From positions 141,294,355 to 141,358,354 of the forward strand of contig OZ018324.1 in the NCBI GenBank assembly GCA_963969495.1: a stretch of DNA of 64,000 nucleotides. The letters run 5' to 3'. Positions 49,701 to 61,810 of this stretch are shown here, piece after piece (positions within the stretch are counted from its first letter, which is position 1; the number at the start of each line of letters is the position of its first letter). Under the pieces are notes generated by a model, which made no database searches, was not told where the DNA came from, and saw only the letters and a list, made by a program, of their open reading frames with translations. A program made the position numbers and the translations under genes. Origin of the DNA: Ceratothoa steindachneri. Taxonomy: Eukaryota > Arthropoda > Malacostraca > Isopoda > Cymothoidae.

Positions 49701-52700
49701 TCTTCTTTTTAAAAAATTAATTCTTGTCATTCAATTTTTCGTCTAGTTCCTACTACGTAGAAATAAATTTCAATCATTTGAGGTCTTTTCTTTTTTCACT
49801 ATTTATAATCATTTTCGATTTTCATCTGCTCATTCAATTACATGCTTTCACCATTCAAAACCAAACACTCCCTCCAACTCTCGGTGATAACCATGTTAAG
49901 GATTCACTTCTACCATGTCTCGCTGTAATAAAGAGGTAGTTAAAATAGAATTAACACTAGGATTAGGGCTTAATAACCTCTTTAGAATGCACGATGGGAG
50001 TTATTTTGACGCCTAAATTGTTGTTTTTTTTAATGTGAAAAAAATATTATAACCATATTTGTTTTTCAGTTCATTTGCTTAAACATTCCACTTCTGGTCG
50101 GATTTTTAAATTTATATTCGATTTATTCTAATTAAATTACATTTATTTATCATGATTGCTGATAATATTTAATTATAATTATTATTGAATTTATATTTGG
50201 ATAAACAAGCAAGAATTGCACTCCATTGCTCTGCAAATTTCACATAATGAAACTTTGCAGTGAATAGAGGTAGCACGATAGGGTTATTCTTACCAAGATT
50301 CCTTACATCATTTTACCCTTTTGTGCGGTCTTTTGTCATGATTTGCATCTTTTAATCCATGTTTCAGATATACCATGGGTCCTTGACTACATGTATCGCT
50401 CAGCTAACTCCTCTTCCAATGTTTGATGAATGTAGTCTGGAAATTTTCTCTTTTATAATTTAGTTGAAATGATCCTCGAGTTTAAAGAAACTTGATGCAA
50501 ATTATTATAGAAAGAATGAAATAGTCTAAGATTTCGATTCCATAATTTGTTTTGTTATAGCATTTGAAAGTTTCTAGTGTTTAAATTGAAATATCATCTA
50601 TGAGAAAATTTGGGTAGAGAGTGATCTGACGAACGATTATTTTTAGCTTTACTTTGATAACCTTTTGTTGTCATATCAACAGAATTGTAGATTTTAGATA
50701 CAAAAGCTCTTCCTTCTTTTTCTTAATGCGAATGGTACTTCCCTTCTAATTTTATTTTTGTGCTTAATGGACATGTTCCTTTCGTCTTCAATTGCTCGAT
50801 CATATTCAAAGATGTAAAATATTTATCTCTTGCTACATTTCTTCCTATATTCTGAGAAGGCTCCAATGATCGAATAACGACAAGATTAAATATTATTCAT
50901 TTACAGAACTGGGCTCATACTTATTAATATAAATAAAGCGTGTTTTTAGAAAAAAATATCTCTTCTTTCAATAGCTAAACATAATTCTGGCCAAATTGAT
51001 CAAGTTTTGAACCAATAAACTGAGTAAAAGGACATCTTATTTACTTAGAAAAAGTTCTACATCATGAGTAATGAAAGATCCAGTTTAGTAAGATATAACA
51101 CAGCTATCTATAAATCTATTTAAACCACTGAGAATAGACGAAATTTTGGGGGCTGTAGCCTCAAAGATTGAATTGTCACCGTGCGTGAATAGCAATACAG
51201 GGCATGCCGTCGACGTTCTCAGGTGAATTCCACAGTGGGGATGTCTCTGACCCACACTCTTCGCCTTTTAAACGAGGGACCAACCTGCTAAAACCACTTA
51301 ATCCACAGCCTTAAATATCCAGTACAAAGAAAGGCACACGCAGACCGTAGTCAGAATATGATTTCAGCAAAAATGATATGTGGGGACACGGCTACTGAAA
51401 CCGTATAAAACAAATATAAACAACGCTGGAAGACCTAAACCAACCTAGCAAAGCTCACCGTGTCAGCATTCGAGCAAGATCGAAACGTTTTCCTCGGTAT
51501 ATACAACTCCCAAAACCACCACACCATAAGTTTGTCCTTTATTGTCTTTCAGCCTGCCAAATTCGGCATGGAATGACCGACAAACGCAAGGATTGCTATA
51601 GCTAGCATAGAAAACAAAAACTACACAGATTTCGAAACCTAACGAGAAAAAAATAATTTTACCTAGAATGGTCATGGCATAATTACTATATATAACAATC
51701 TCTCTAATCACATCATAATTACATGGCTTGTCAAAGCTGCGGAGACTGCAGAATCAAGGTCTTTGATATATATCCAACACGAAATTTTATAAGGTTCGGA
51801 CTTCTAGAGTCTTGTAAGTCAAACCTGGCTAGAGACTAAAATAATTCATGCATTCAAGAAACGTAAATTTCGGAGACAAGCTTGATGCAACACTTTCTAG
51901 AGATATTCTGGTTGGAGTAGAGACAAAAATAGACAATGACAGAAACAAATGCTTCTCACCGTCCTCCATAACGTAACAAAGTGAGCTAAATCATACAAGA
52001 TCCTATCTAAACTTTTTAAAAATTATGAAAAATGCCAGTACCTACACTCAAAAGATCTCAAAACAGAACAAAATAAAAGTTTTAAGAATAAAATAATACA
52101 AACAAAACAGAAAAAATGCTAAATGGGACTAAGAAAAACAAAAAACGTAAAATTTATAAATAGATATAGATAGCCTACTCACAGGGCACTATATAATCCA
52201 ACAGAAGTGAAATTTGATTGTACCACTACCTATCATTAAGTCAGCAAAATTGACCACCTTGCCTTATTCATCCTTTGCTATTCTTCTCTTTCCACGCACC
52301 AAACCCATACTGGGCTTATTGTCACTACAGGGGAAGGGAAGATCTTATTTTATTTTCATGACTAAAGACACCTACAGATAATCAAATAGTTACTTCTCAA
52401 AGAAAGTCAAAACGGATACCAATAATAAGAGTAGGAACGAACGACAGGAGAAAGAAAATAGTTCAACTACCTTTTTTTCCTGAGAATAGATAAAACCAAG
52501 CCAAAAAGATATCCAGTTAGGACATTTCCAGCAAAGTAACCCTCACTTTAAAAGTAACATCAACGATCTTTGTTAAACTAAATGTTTTGGTCAACAAATG
52601 CATAAATGCCATTACTCTGTACATGGCCATATGCTCAAGTAAATCAGATGTAGACCAAATCCCGGCCCAAAGTGTATACGTTATACGTAAGAAGATTAGC

Positions 52701-53179
52701 TTGGAAGACACTTCACCCAAACAAATAATATAAAAACATAGCGTTTGACAAGCATCGAAATCTGTATTGGCGTACACTCATAGGAGGAACTATAAACACA
52801 ATTTGAACACAAACAACTATCACTTATAATCAGGATATAATTCAATTTCGTCAACACCCCGATTACTTTAAGGTTATATGTAAAACCAGCCACTCCAAAA
52901 AGAACAAAATCTTTTCAATATGATGATTCCTACCTCACACCTGCAAAGTAAGAAGTTTTGATTAGTGCAAATTTGCTTGCATTGCTATAAAATGGAAGAA
53001 CACCCCTTGTAGAAGAATAAGCTCTAAGGGCAACCTCGTGCCCTTCCATAACAACATGGTCTCGAGACCACCGCATGGAGCGTTGGATGTGAGGCTGATC
53101 TTCGTCCAGAATGCAGTCCACGTCGTTAATTTCACCACAGCTGCATTTAATTAGAGACACATTTTCTTTGTATCGCATG
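46763..53179. other. AT-rich stretch, nothing recognised
   Basis: No gene could be supported. TTTCTGAACTTCACCATTT is repeated at about 48,753 and 48,826. A more GC-rich patch lies at 51,170-51,480. One minus-strand open frame (53,178-52,930) has KCSCGEINDVDCILDE, loosely like the Cys-rich C termini of some LINE ORF2 proteins. That is too little to call. Confidence 0.35.
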
Positions 53180-53470
53180 ACCTATCAGACACCTTCCCGC
53201 ACGCCGGCATAGAGCGAAGCTCTCAAACATTCTACACCAACTTTATCTCGGTTCCCTTGAAGGAGATGCACCCTTCCTCCAAAATCGCAAAAGTCGTGGC
53301 GTCTCCCGCCAGGCAATCCCAGCCACCAGTAGAGGGTCTATATAAGCCTCCCACTCAGTTTACCGTGCAACACTTCTGGACCATCACACTTAACAGCGTG
53401 TTCTAGCCTAGGACACGCTCACCTGTCGCGACCGGAGACACTGGCGATTTCGATTCGAATCATTAACCCA
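53180..53470. other. GC-richer block with a TATA-like motif
   Basis: Markedly higher GC than the surrounding 10 kb. It contains GGTCTATATAAGCCTCCCAC and CTCAGTTTACC on the plus strand (about 53,336-53,366), a TATA box and an initiator-like motif but closer together than usual. It could be an LTR or promoter fragment; no second copy is in the window. Confidence 0.3.
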
Positions 53471-53502
53471 CTTTGACCCAAACCACCAAAAGGCATATCT
53501 AT

Positions 53503-53551
53503 CCCTCTCTCTCTATATATTCATATATGTATATATATAGAGAGAGAGATT
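53503..53551. repeat. Imperfect palindrome of TC/TA simple sequence
   Basis: TCTCTCTCTATATAT on the left and ATATATATAGAGAGAGA on the right, separated by about 12 bases (TCATATATGTAT), can form a long hairpin. Confidence 0.8.
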
Positions 53552-56173
53552 CCGGCCATTTCACGATACCCTTTCTTAAACTAATAAAATAAAAATGTGA
53601 ATATTTCTTCTGAATGTGGAGCAGTTGAGGAGCACTCCTGGTGCGTCTGTGCCTAAACGAATATAAAATGCTCATGTTTCAACTGCAAAAATATCCACAG
53701 AACCCTACCACTTTCCTTCTCGGAAAGTAATAACAATTGCACTAAAATAAAAGAGAAATAGAACAAAAATAATGCAATATCATCATAGAACAAAAAGAAA
53801 CAATGCACGAACCAAGAGAAGGGAAAAACACAATGCTACTTATCCACTGGTCTTACAATTGATTACGCAAAATAAAACATGACATGTAACCTGTATGATT
53901 TCGACATCAACATGCAGAAGATAAAATCATATGCCAAAGCCATCAATGTTATGTTAGAACAAAATAGGTTAGAATGCATTCAGTGCTTCTAAAATTCGGA
54001 TTCACTAGGAGTGTCCAACATCAAATTGAACTCTTCATCTACTTTCTAACTTAGCAAATAAAAATGGTGATCAAGCACAGAAAAAGGAGGACGATCGATA
54101 AAAAGAAAAGATTAAAACTGATGACCAGAATGAGAAGCTGACAACAAATTTCAACATTGAATAACAAAGTGAGTCCTGGGAAGACTCAATTGATAAAAAA
54201 TCTGAGGCTGAAGAAAAACATAATAGCACTGATGTCACTTCCCATAGGTGTGAAGACTCTCAATGTTGACGCATAAAAAGAAGACATTTAGACAAGCATT
54301 TGACGAAAAAGAAAGTAAAAGGTAAAAGAGAGGAATGGATAGAGAAGAATTGAGTCCACGTTCATCCTCTTGCAAGAGGACTTACAAAAAAATAGCCAAG
54401 AGTAGGAGGAAGTGCACGTCAATCTCTTCTTCTTGCAATACTCCAAACCCCCATGGATGAAATGTAAGTGTATTTACATCTTCAGATAAATAGTTCCCCA
54501 AACTAATTAAAAATATTGAACTCTGAATTTAAAATCTATAACTGCGATCATGTCTGTAAAATCTTAAGGATCAGTCAAAAACCTAGTCATATCCCGAAGA
54601 CGAGACAAGAATGCGGACGTACAGTATGCTCCAGTTAACCTCAAGGATACAACATTGGATGTAATATGCGTAAAGCTAGATGCAATTCACTGTGTGCGCC
54701 TGAAAGCTGACAAAGAATATTTACTTTAGGAGAGTATAGGGCGTTTCCTTATCAGAAATGTAAAGAGGAAATTAAAAATGAGAGCAGTCAACTTCAAGTG
54801 TCTTTGTTATTATGCAGTGACTGCATATAAACAAGAAGAATAAAAACTTAGCTAAATAAAGATCTCTGCAGCCAAAAAGAAGAAACTAGGAAGAAGAAAA
54901 CAGGTAGACCAAGAAGCAAAAGGGAAGATAAACTGAAAAATGTTTAATAACCTCAGAGGGCGCCGCTATGAAGCAAATTTGAACTAATATACTGAAATTC
55001 TCATCCCACTGGATAAAGGTCCCAGATCAAAGAAAGGTCACGGCTAAATTTGGAAAATATATTGAATATATATCTTAAAAAAAATAATATATTCGACCAT
55101 GATCACACAGAAGTAATAATTGTCATCCTCAGCATCAAACACAGCTCAAGAGCCAATAACTTATACGAGTGGGAACAACTATGTATAACTGGGCGGAAAT
55201 AGAAGACGCCCTTTTTTAACAAGTGCGAAAACTAGCAGAAAAATAGCAGAAATTAAATTTATTAGTAAAGCCTAAAGTCCTCAAAGAGGGTCGATAACGT
55301 TTGCTTAATAATCCTGGTAGAAATAAGAGAAAAAGTAATTAAAGGTTCCTAAACAGAAGAATATAAAAATTTCTAGAAGATACAAATATTCAGAGCCAAA
55401 AATATGCCCATATAGTGCTAACAGAAGAGAACGCCTGTTGCTTTTCAACGAGGGGAGAGGGGTACACGGGTCATAAATCGTTCGCTAACTCTGTTATCAC
55501 TTTGGACTCTCAAAGTTTTCATCTTAACACAAAAGAATCTGGCCAATGACAAGCTCCGGTACAAGTTATGATTATTGTATAGTGAGCCATTACAAAATAT
55601 TCCATTATTGAGCTAGTAAAGTAGGCATGTTAGAGGTCTTGTTTCCTAACATAACAGCCGAACGCTAATAGGGGTAAAAAGCTATTTATATAGACTGGTC
55701 GAGATTGCCTGGCAGTTGTAATGCAAGTGATTTAAATACGGGATTCGTACAAGAATTACTCGTACAAGTTGAGAAAAGAATCATTTGCATGATGCGTTTT
55801 CTTAACGAGAACCCCCTATCATCTGAGCACACTCAGTTGAAATATTAATGGAGCGGATTTTAAGAGACTAACACTGAAACTCATATCCAACTCAAGGAAA
55901 CGCAATCACCAGATGTTGCACCAGATCTTGCTTGGATTTAGTATTTCCAATCATATATTGAATATAAACTCTACCGAGGTATACAACTTCCTGCCTAAGA
56001 AAATAAGGGCTACTCAAAGACAAGACAACACAAAAAAAAAATGTTGTTAGATAAAGGCATACCTCTACAGATTATTGGTTATCAAAGTTTCATTTCCTGG
56101 AAAATCGATTAATAGATAAAGAAACAACATAAAAATGATACTAAACAAGGTCTGCTGACCAAAGTTGCGCGAT
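53552..56173. other. AT-rich stretch, nothing recognised
   Basis: A-rich, with no reading frame longer than 59 codons. No family could be assigned. Confidence 0.35.
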
Positions 56174-56178
56174 CTCAC

Positions 56179-57476
56179 TGCGATAGAACGGGTTGAGGCC
56201 GCGTTAATTTCAACCACTATCACATGTTATTCAAAACCACGATGCTCCCCACGTGCATCTTCGCTTTGAAGCTTGGCGCCTTATCGCAGCCACCTCAGTC
56301 AATGTTTAAACAAGGAGGTTTATCTCCCCCGTTCTCCCCCATACCCCGACCTCGCCAGATTGAGTTAGGCTTATGGGCAGATAGGGCATTGTTCCCAGGC
56401 TCGGCTGTGCTTTTCCTCGAAGCTCCCACTCCATTGTCCCCCACGCCAAGGAGGTGTCTCGACTATTTAGATGGAAACTTTACCACTAAGATCAGATTGG
56501 AGATCCAGATATTCGTCGCGAAACATCACCACGACCCACTCTCACCTTGTGCTCCAAGGGACCTCGACCTCGAGATTCACCATCATTTGTCCAGAAGGAG
56601 GACAATATCCCTTGAATGCCAAGATGGGAGCTGTTCGTGCTCCTAAGTCCACAAGGCTTCTCTCTTGTTGTTCAGAATAGAACAACGTTAGAACAGCCAT
56701 GGTTCGTTCAAGCCCGTTGACAAGAGACGGTTCTCATCTCCCCCTCTGTTATTCAGAAGAGAACAACGTAGAACAGCCATTGTTCGTTTGAGCCCGTTCG
56801 CCAAGAAATGCTTTTTACCCTTCCCCTTTGTTGTTCAAAAGAGAATAACATTAGAACAGCCATTGTTCTAGAGCCCATAGACAAGAGACCGTTCTCACCC
56901 CCCTGTGTTCCGAAGAGAACAACGTAGAACAGCCATTGTTCTTCAAGCCTTGTGTCAAGAAACGGTTCTTGACCCAAGACGCCACGTCAGGATCATTTAA
57001 TCCCCCTTCCTTCGGCTGGAACTCGCCAGCGGACCGAAAATTCCTTCAAGCTGCCCTTCTCTGCACAACAAGTATAAACTACGTAAGGCGAACGTTACCT
57101 TTGAGTATTTAACCCTTTTGTCAATTCTATCCTGTTCTTTAAATGGTTAAGCGAACTATCCCATTCCTTTAACTTTATATTTGTTTTATCTTTTTGAATC
57201 TTTTAATCCTCGGATTAGCTCGAGTCCTCACGACCCTTTCCATTCTCTGTTTATGTCAATATTTTCCGTTTTGTGTGTTGTTGATAGTTATTATTAATAA
57301 AACTCTATTTTATTAATGATAGCAATATTATTATCCTTAAGCTCGTTTCCACTTCTTTAGCATATCGAAGATACATAATATCGGCCAGCCAGACATCCAC
57401 GCACTTAAAGATAATTAATAAGTTCCCTCAACGAATAGTTATATATGGTATATCGTCGAGAGTTCATTTTACGACA
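56179..57476 (+). repeat. Family A 5' LTR, copy 2
   Basis: 1298 bases, TGCGATAGAACGGG to TTACGACA (first bases slightly changed from TGTGATAG). Four subrepeats lie at about 56,667-56,990. AATAAA at 57,296-57,301 is the probable poly(A) signal. Confidence 0.93.
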
Positions 57477-57479
57477 TAT

Positions 57480-57545
<66 letters not shown>
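57477..57545. repeat. TA microsatellite next to the family A 5' LTR, copy 2
   Basis: Begins at the LTR end, with one small interruption (TAAATA near 57,491). It is followed by CTATTTAAATT and TGGTATGAGGTGTGTAAGG at 57,558, the putative primer-binding site. Confidence 0.9.
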
Positions 57546-57547
<2 letters not shown>

Positions 57548-57900
57548 TATTTAAATTTGGTATGAGGTGTGTAAGGTTTAACGCTATATCTTTGCAAACA
57601 CTGGTCTCAGGCGAGTAAAGCATAGTGTTATTCGTTATAATAATAGAGTATAGTAGTTCCTTTTTGTTTTAACGATTGCTATCGCCTTTTTTTGGAAACT
57701 TAAGAAGCTGGAGTAGCTCAAGGAACTGTTATAATAATTTGTTGTGTTTTTTTGTGTGATTTTAGTCAGTGGTTATTGACATCGAGAAACCAAGTACGAA
57801 TAGGTCAGTAACCATATTTAGGTAGGCTAATTCTCTAAAAGGCATAATTCTTGTTGCGAGGAATTTTAGTTGGTTGACTAGTGCGCCCCCAAGTGCAAAG

Positions 57901-58115
57901 ATGACTCAGTTCGAAATCTTTGAAGCGCAAGGAGAGTCCTTGGGACCTATCCGGAAAAGAACTAATTGAGTACGTTTAAGTGGAGCAAAGAACAGAAAGA
58001 GAAATCCAACGAGAAGAAAGAGAAAGAGAAATCCGTGAGAAGGAAGAGAATGAGAGGAACGGAAAAGACAAGCTGAGCTTCACGATCAGATTGAATTAGC
58101 TCGTGTTCAAGCAGA
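57901..58115 (+). pseudogene. Family A gag, copy 2 (N-terminal part only)
   Basis: The ATG at 57,901 opens MTQFEIFEAQGESLG, then the frame shifts. The coiled-coil repeat region is shorter than in copy 1. After GCTCGTGTTCAAGCAGAA (CAA here where copy 1 has TAA) the text jumps straight to the protease leader. This removes about 840 bases, including the SCAN-like core and the CCHC knuckle. Confidence 0.85.
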
Positions 58116-58119
58116 AACT

Positions 58120-58629
58120 TCTCCCTCTCCATCAGGCTACCAGGTAAATTTTATTTTTGATAAAAGTTCATCGGGAACTTTGAAATTTGAGGAGGGCAGC
58201 GTGAACGGCTGCCGAGTATCGACTCTCGTCAAGGACACAGGATGTACGTGTTTCATCGTGTCTGACAAACTCCTCCCCTTAGTGAACCCTAACCACGAAA
58301 AATTTGCGGTGGTACATGACTACCTTGGGCGGGCGAACCAATTCCCCGTCGTTAGATGTTACCTGCAGTGTCAATATTATGATGGCTGGGGTGAAGTCAT
58401 TTCAGCACCCATACACTTCTGTTCCGTACTTATAGAACAGAGCCCCCAAGTAAGGTATGACTCTGTGTCTCAGGCCGCCTTTCCTCAACGCCGAGCTAAG
58501 AAAGAAGCCCAGGAGCCCGTCCCCATCAGAACCCCGATACCGTCCGATTTCTCGGAAACTATTAACCAGGACTTTAGGACGGCACAAAAGGAGTTTGAAT
58601 CACTAAGACCCTTAGGTGTTAAGGCTTAA
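58120..58629 (+). pseudogene. Family A aspartic protease, copy 2
   Basis: Open over 58,180-58,629, with VSTLVKDTGCTCFIVSDKLL (catalytic DTG present), VVHDYLGRANQFPVVRC and NQDFRTAQKEFESLRPL, nearly the same as copy 1. It ends in a TAA at 58,627-58,629. Confidence 0.88.
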
Positions 58630-59692
58630 GACAAGGACACGAAGACTGTCCGTGGACCAGCAGAAAAAAAGTACCCCCAACACGCCCATAGAGATACCTT
58701 CGTAGCACTGGACGAAACATCAGCGCTTGAAGAAGATTACCCCGCGGAGTCCCTTAATGTAATCCAGACAGTGTGCATCCAACCTGATGCGGATTATCCT
58801 CTTCCTTCCCTACCAGGCGAGCTTTTTGAGCCCTCTAACTTGGATATCGATGCGCAGCTGACACCACATCAAAAGAGTCAGCTACAAGAACTAATTGAAT
58901 GGAGTCACCATTTAACCACTCTATTAGCTTTTTTCGAGCGACTGCGCGAAAATGGCCTCACCATTGGCCCCAGCAAATGCCATTTTGCCCACGAAACCAT
59001 AAAATATTTGGGTTTTAAAATAGGACAAAGCAAGTTAGGTCCCCAAGAGAACAAGATTAAGGCAATCGCCGACATGCCCCTCTCGATTACAAAGAAACAA
59101 TTAAGATCGTTCCTAGGATCAGCTTCTCACTATCAGCGATTTGTTCCGAAATTCGCTGCAATTCCGGCGCCCCTCAGCTCGCTTCTAAAAAAGAATTCCC
59201 CCGATCGTTTACGTTGGAATGATGTCGCTGTTTTCCATTTCAATCAGTTTAAGAGTAAGTTCATTGCTGCCTCCATTTTAAAGTTGCCCAACCCGCAAAA
59301 AATCCTTTGGGATTAAGACCGACGCGTCCAACGAGGGCATTGGAGGTGTACTCCTTCAATACGAGGATGACGGAATGAGTCATCCAGTTGCATATGCTAG
59401 TCGTCAATTATTACCACGCGAAAAGAGATATGCCACTCTAGAGGAGAAAGCTCTATCAATTATCTCGGTTATAGACAAATTCCAACTGTACTTGATAGGA
59501 AAAGAATTTCAGATAGGAACCGACCACCGTCCGCTAGCCTCTATTAGGAATGTGGGACACTCCAACGGCCGAATCATGCGCTGGAATTTACTCTTGCAAA
59601 AGTATCAATTTAAAATATATTATATAAAAGGTTCCGATAACCAGGTCACTGACGCACTCAGTAGGAATGCGTTACCGAATAGCGTAGATTAA
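58630..59692 (+). pseudogene. Family A integrase tail, RT fragments and RNase H, copy 2
   Basis: After the protease comes a deletion. A few residues of the integrase end remain, joined to the linker HRDTFVALDETSALEEDYPA and then DAQLTPHQKSQLQELI. A second deletion removes the RT centre including the active site. The text resumes at EWSHHLTTLLAFFERLRENG, GPSKCHFAHETIKYLGFKIG and KKQLRSFLGSASHYQRFVPK. RNase H follows (59,375-59,692) with TDHRPLASIR and DALSRNALPNSVD. The order integrase tail, linker, RT, RNase H is the same as in copy 1, at a different genomic site. Confidence 0.88.
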
Positions 59693-60109
59693 TTGTACTT
59701 ATAGGATTAGTATCTCCATGTAGGTAGATACCGTCTTGTACGACTTAAATTAGATTCTCTTGTATCATAATTAGTTATGTATATGTCTGAATTTTGTAAC
59801 GCTCAATGTCTATTTTTTTTTGTATGTATATATATTTGTACCCATTAATTTACGTATAAATTATTTTGTCCCATATGTACTAATTTTGTATCATTTCATT
59901 GTTCCATGCCCCTTTTTTGTATTAAGTTGTATTAAAGGATATTTTCCCCTCCAATCAAAACATAAAAATGATCATATGTATTGAGGTAATACTAGTTAGG
60001 TGCAGGAAGGTACGGTTGGAACAAGAAAACGAGTTTCCCACAACATAGCTCTATCGTTGTCCCTTCTCTCTTTTTTTTCGAAGTGACAACTTCCTCCGGA
60101 ATGGAGGGG
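59693..60109 (+). other. Family A 3' untranslated region and polypurine tract, copy 2
   Basis: Noncoding, similar to 25,102-25,522. It ends in GGAATGGAGGGG at 60,098-60,109 next to the LTR. Confidence 0.8.
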
Positions 60110-61417
60110 TGTGCTAGAACGGGTTGAGGCTGCGTTAATTTTAACCCCTATCCCATGTTATTTAAAACCACGATGCTCCCCACATGCATCTTTGCTTTGA
60201 AGCTTGGCGCCTCATCGCAGCCACCTCAGTCAATGTTTAAACAAGGAGGTTTATCTTCATCCATTCGCCCCCATACGCCGACCTCGCCAGATTGAGTTAG
60301 GCTTATGGGCAGATGAGGCATTGTTCCCAGGCTCGGCTGTGCATTTTCTTGAAGCTCCCACTCTATTGTCCCCCACGCCAAGGAGGTGTCTAGACTATTT
60401 AGATGAAAACTTTACCACTAAGATCAAATTGGAGATCCAGATTTTTGTCACGAAACATCACCACGACCCACTCTCACCTTGTGCGCCAAGGGACCTCGAC
60501 CTCGAGATTCACCATCACATGTCCAGAAGGAGGACAATATCCCTTGAGTGCCAAGGTTCGAGCCTTCCGTTACGCCAAGTCCACAAGGCTTCCCCCCTTG
60601 TTGTTCAGAAGAGAACAACGTTAGAATAGCCATTGTTCGTTCGAGCCCATTGACAAGAGACGGTTCTCACCCCCCCCCCCCAGCTGTTGTTCAGAAGAGA
60701 TCAACGTAGAACAGACATTGTTCGTTGAAACCCGTTCGCCAAGAAACGGTTCTCATTTTTCCCCCTTGTTGTTAAGAAGAGAACAACATTAGAACAGCCA
60801 TTGTTCTCGAGCCCGTAGACAAGAGACGGTTCTCACTCTCCCTGTGTTCCGAAGAGAACAACGTAGAACAGCCATTGTTCTTCAAGCCGTTCGTCAAGAT
60901 TCGGTTCTCATTCCCAAGACGCCACGTCAGGATCATTTAATCCCCCCTCTTCGGCTGGAACTCGCCAGCGGACCGAAAATTCCTTCACGCCGCCTTCCTC
61001 TGCACAACAAGTATAAATTACGTAAGCCGAACGTTACCTTTGAGAAATTTAACCCTTTTGTCAATTCTATCCTGTGCTTTAAATGGTTTAGCGAACCATC
61101 CCATTTCTTTAACTTTATATTTGTTTTACCTTTTTAAATCTTTTAATCCTCGGATTAGCTCGAGTCCCCACGACCCTTTCCATTGTCTGTTTATGTCAAT
61201 ACCTTCCGTTTTGTGTGTTGTTGATATTTATTATTAATAAAACTCTATTTTATTAATGATAGCAATATTATTATCCTTGAGCTCGGTTCCACTTCTTAAG
61301 CATATCGAAGATTCATAATATCGGCCAGCCAGACATCTACGCACTCTATAGATAATTAATAAGTTCCCTTAACGAATAGTTATATATGGTATATCGTTAA
61401 GAGTCCTTTCTACGACA
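60110..61417 (+). repeat. Family A 3' LTR, copy 2
   Basis: 1308 bases, TGTGCTAGAACGGG to CTACGACA. Four subrepeats lie at about 60,597-60,925. It is followed by CTCAC, the target-site duplication. Confidence 0.94.
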
Positions 61418-61439
61418 CTCACCTTTTTTCCTCATGATT

Positions 61440-61810
61440 TTACTCCCTCAAAAACGTTTAATAATTTCCGGACTATTCTTGGGGCGACCTTGGCAATTAT
61501 ATCGATCGAAAGAGAATGTAAAACAACATAAAGGACTCAGATTTCCAAAGGATCGGCGAAATACTTATGTTTTATTGCAAAATAATTCTTGGGATAAACT
61601 TGCGAAGACATTTGCAATTATATTATTCGAAAGAAAAGGTAAAACAACATAAAACTTTTAAATTTCTTTAGGGTCGGATAAATAGTTATTTTTATACTGC
61701 CCCTCAAAAATAAGTACAAGGCTTAACTTGGGAGGACTTTGGCAATTATATCATTCGAAAGTGTTTTTAAACCAACATAAGAATTTTAGATTATATTAGA
61801 ATTGGCCCTA
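61440..61810. repeat. Degenerate tandem satellite, period about 120-130 bp, three units
   Basis: GGCAATTATATCGATCGAAA (61,492), GCAATTATATTATTCGAAAG (61,613) and GGCAATTATATCATTCGAAA (61,741), each followed after a few bases by AAAACAACATAA or AAACCAACATAA. Each is preceded by a TTCTTGGG- or AACTTGGG-type block. It starts about 20 bases right of the family A copy 2. Confidence 0.75.

Larger units (their letters stand above)
56174..61422 (+). mobile_element. Family A LTR element, copy 2, complete ends but internally deleted
   Basis: The 5' LTR is 56,179-57,476 and the 3' LTR is 60,110-61,417. CTCAC lies on both sides (56,174-56,178 and 61,418-61,422), a perfect target-site duplication. Element length is 5239 bases, against an internal region in copy 1 that is about twice as long. 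The gag core and knuckle, the integrase, and the RT centre are missing. Primer-binding site, gag start, protease, RNase H and polypurine tract remain. It cannot make its own proteins. Confidence 0.95.

Noticed and set aside
52930..53178. Minus-strand Cys-containing frame as a LINE ORF2 C terminus
   Set aside because: Only one short CSCGE-like block is present and neighbouring LINE domains are absent.
54540..56000. Possible LINE ORF1 and endonuclease traces
   Set aside because: Scattered short resemblances in several frames with no conserved motif; indistinguishable from chance in A-rich DNA.
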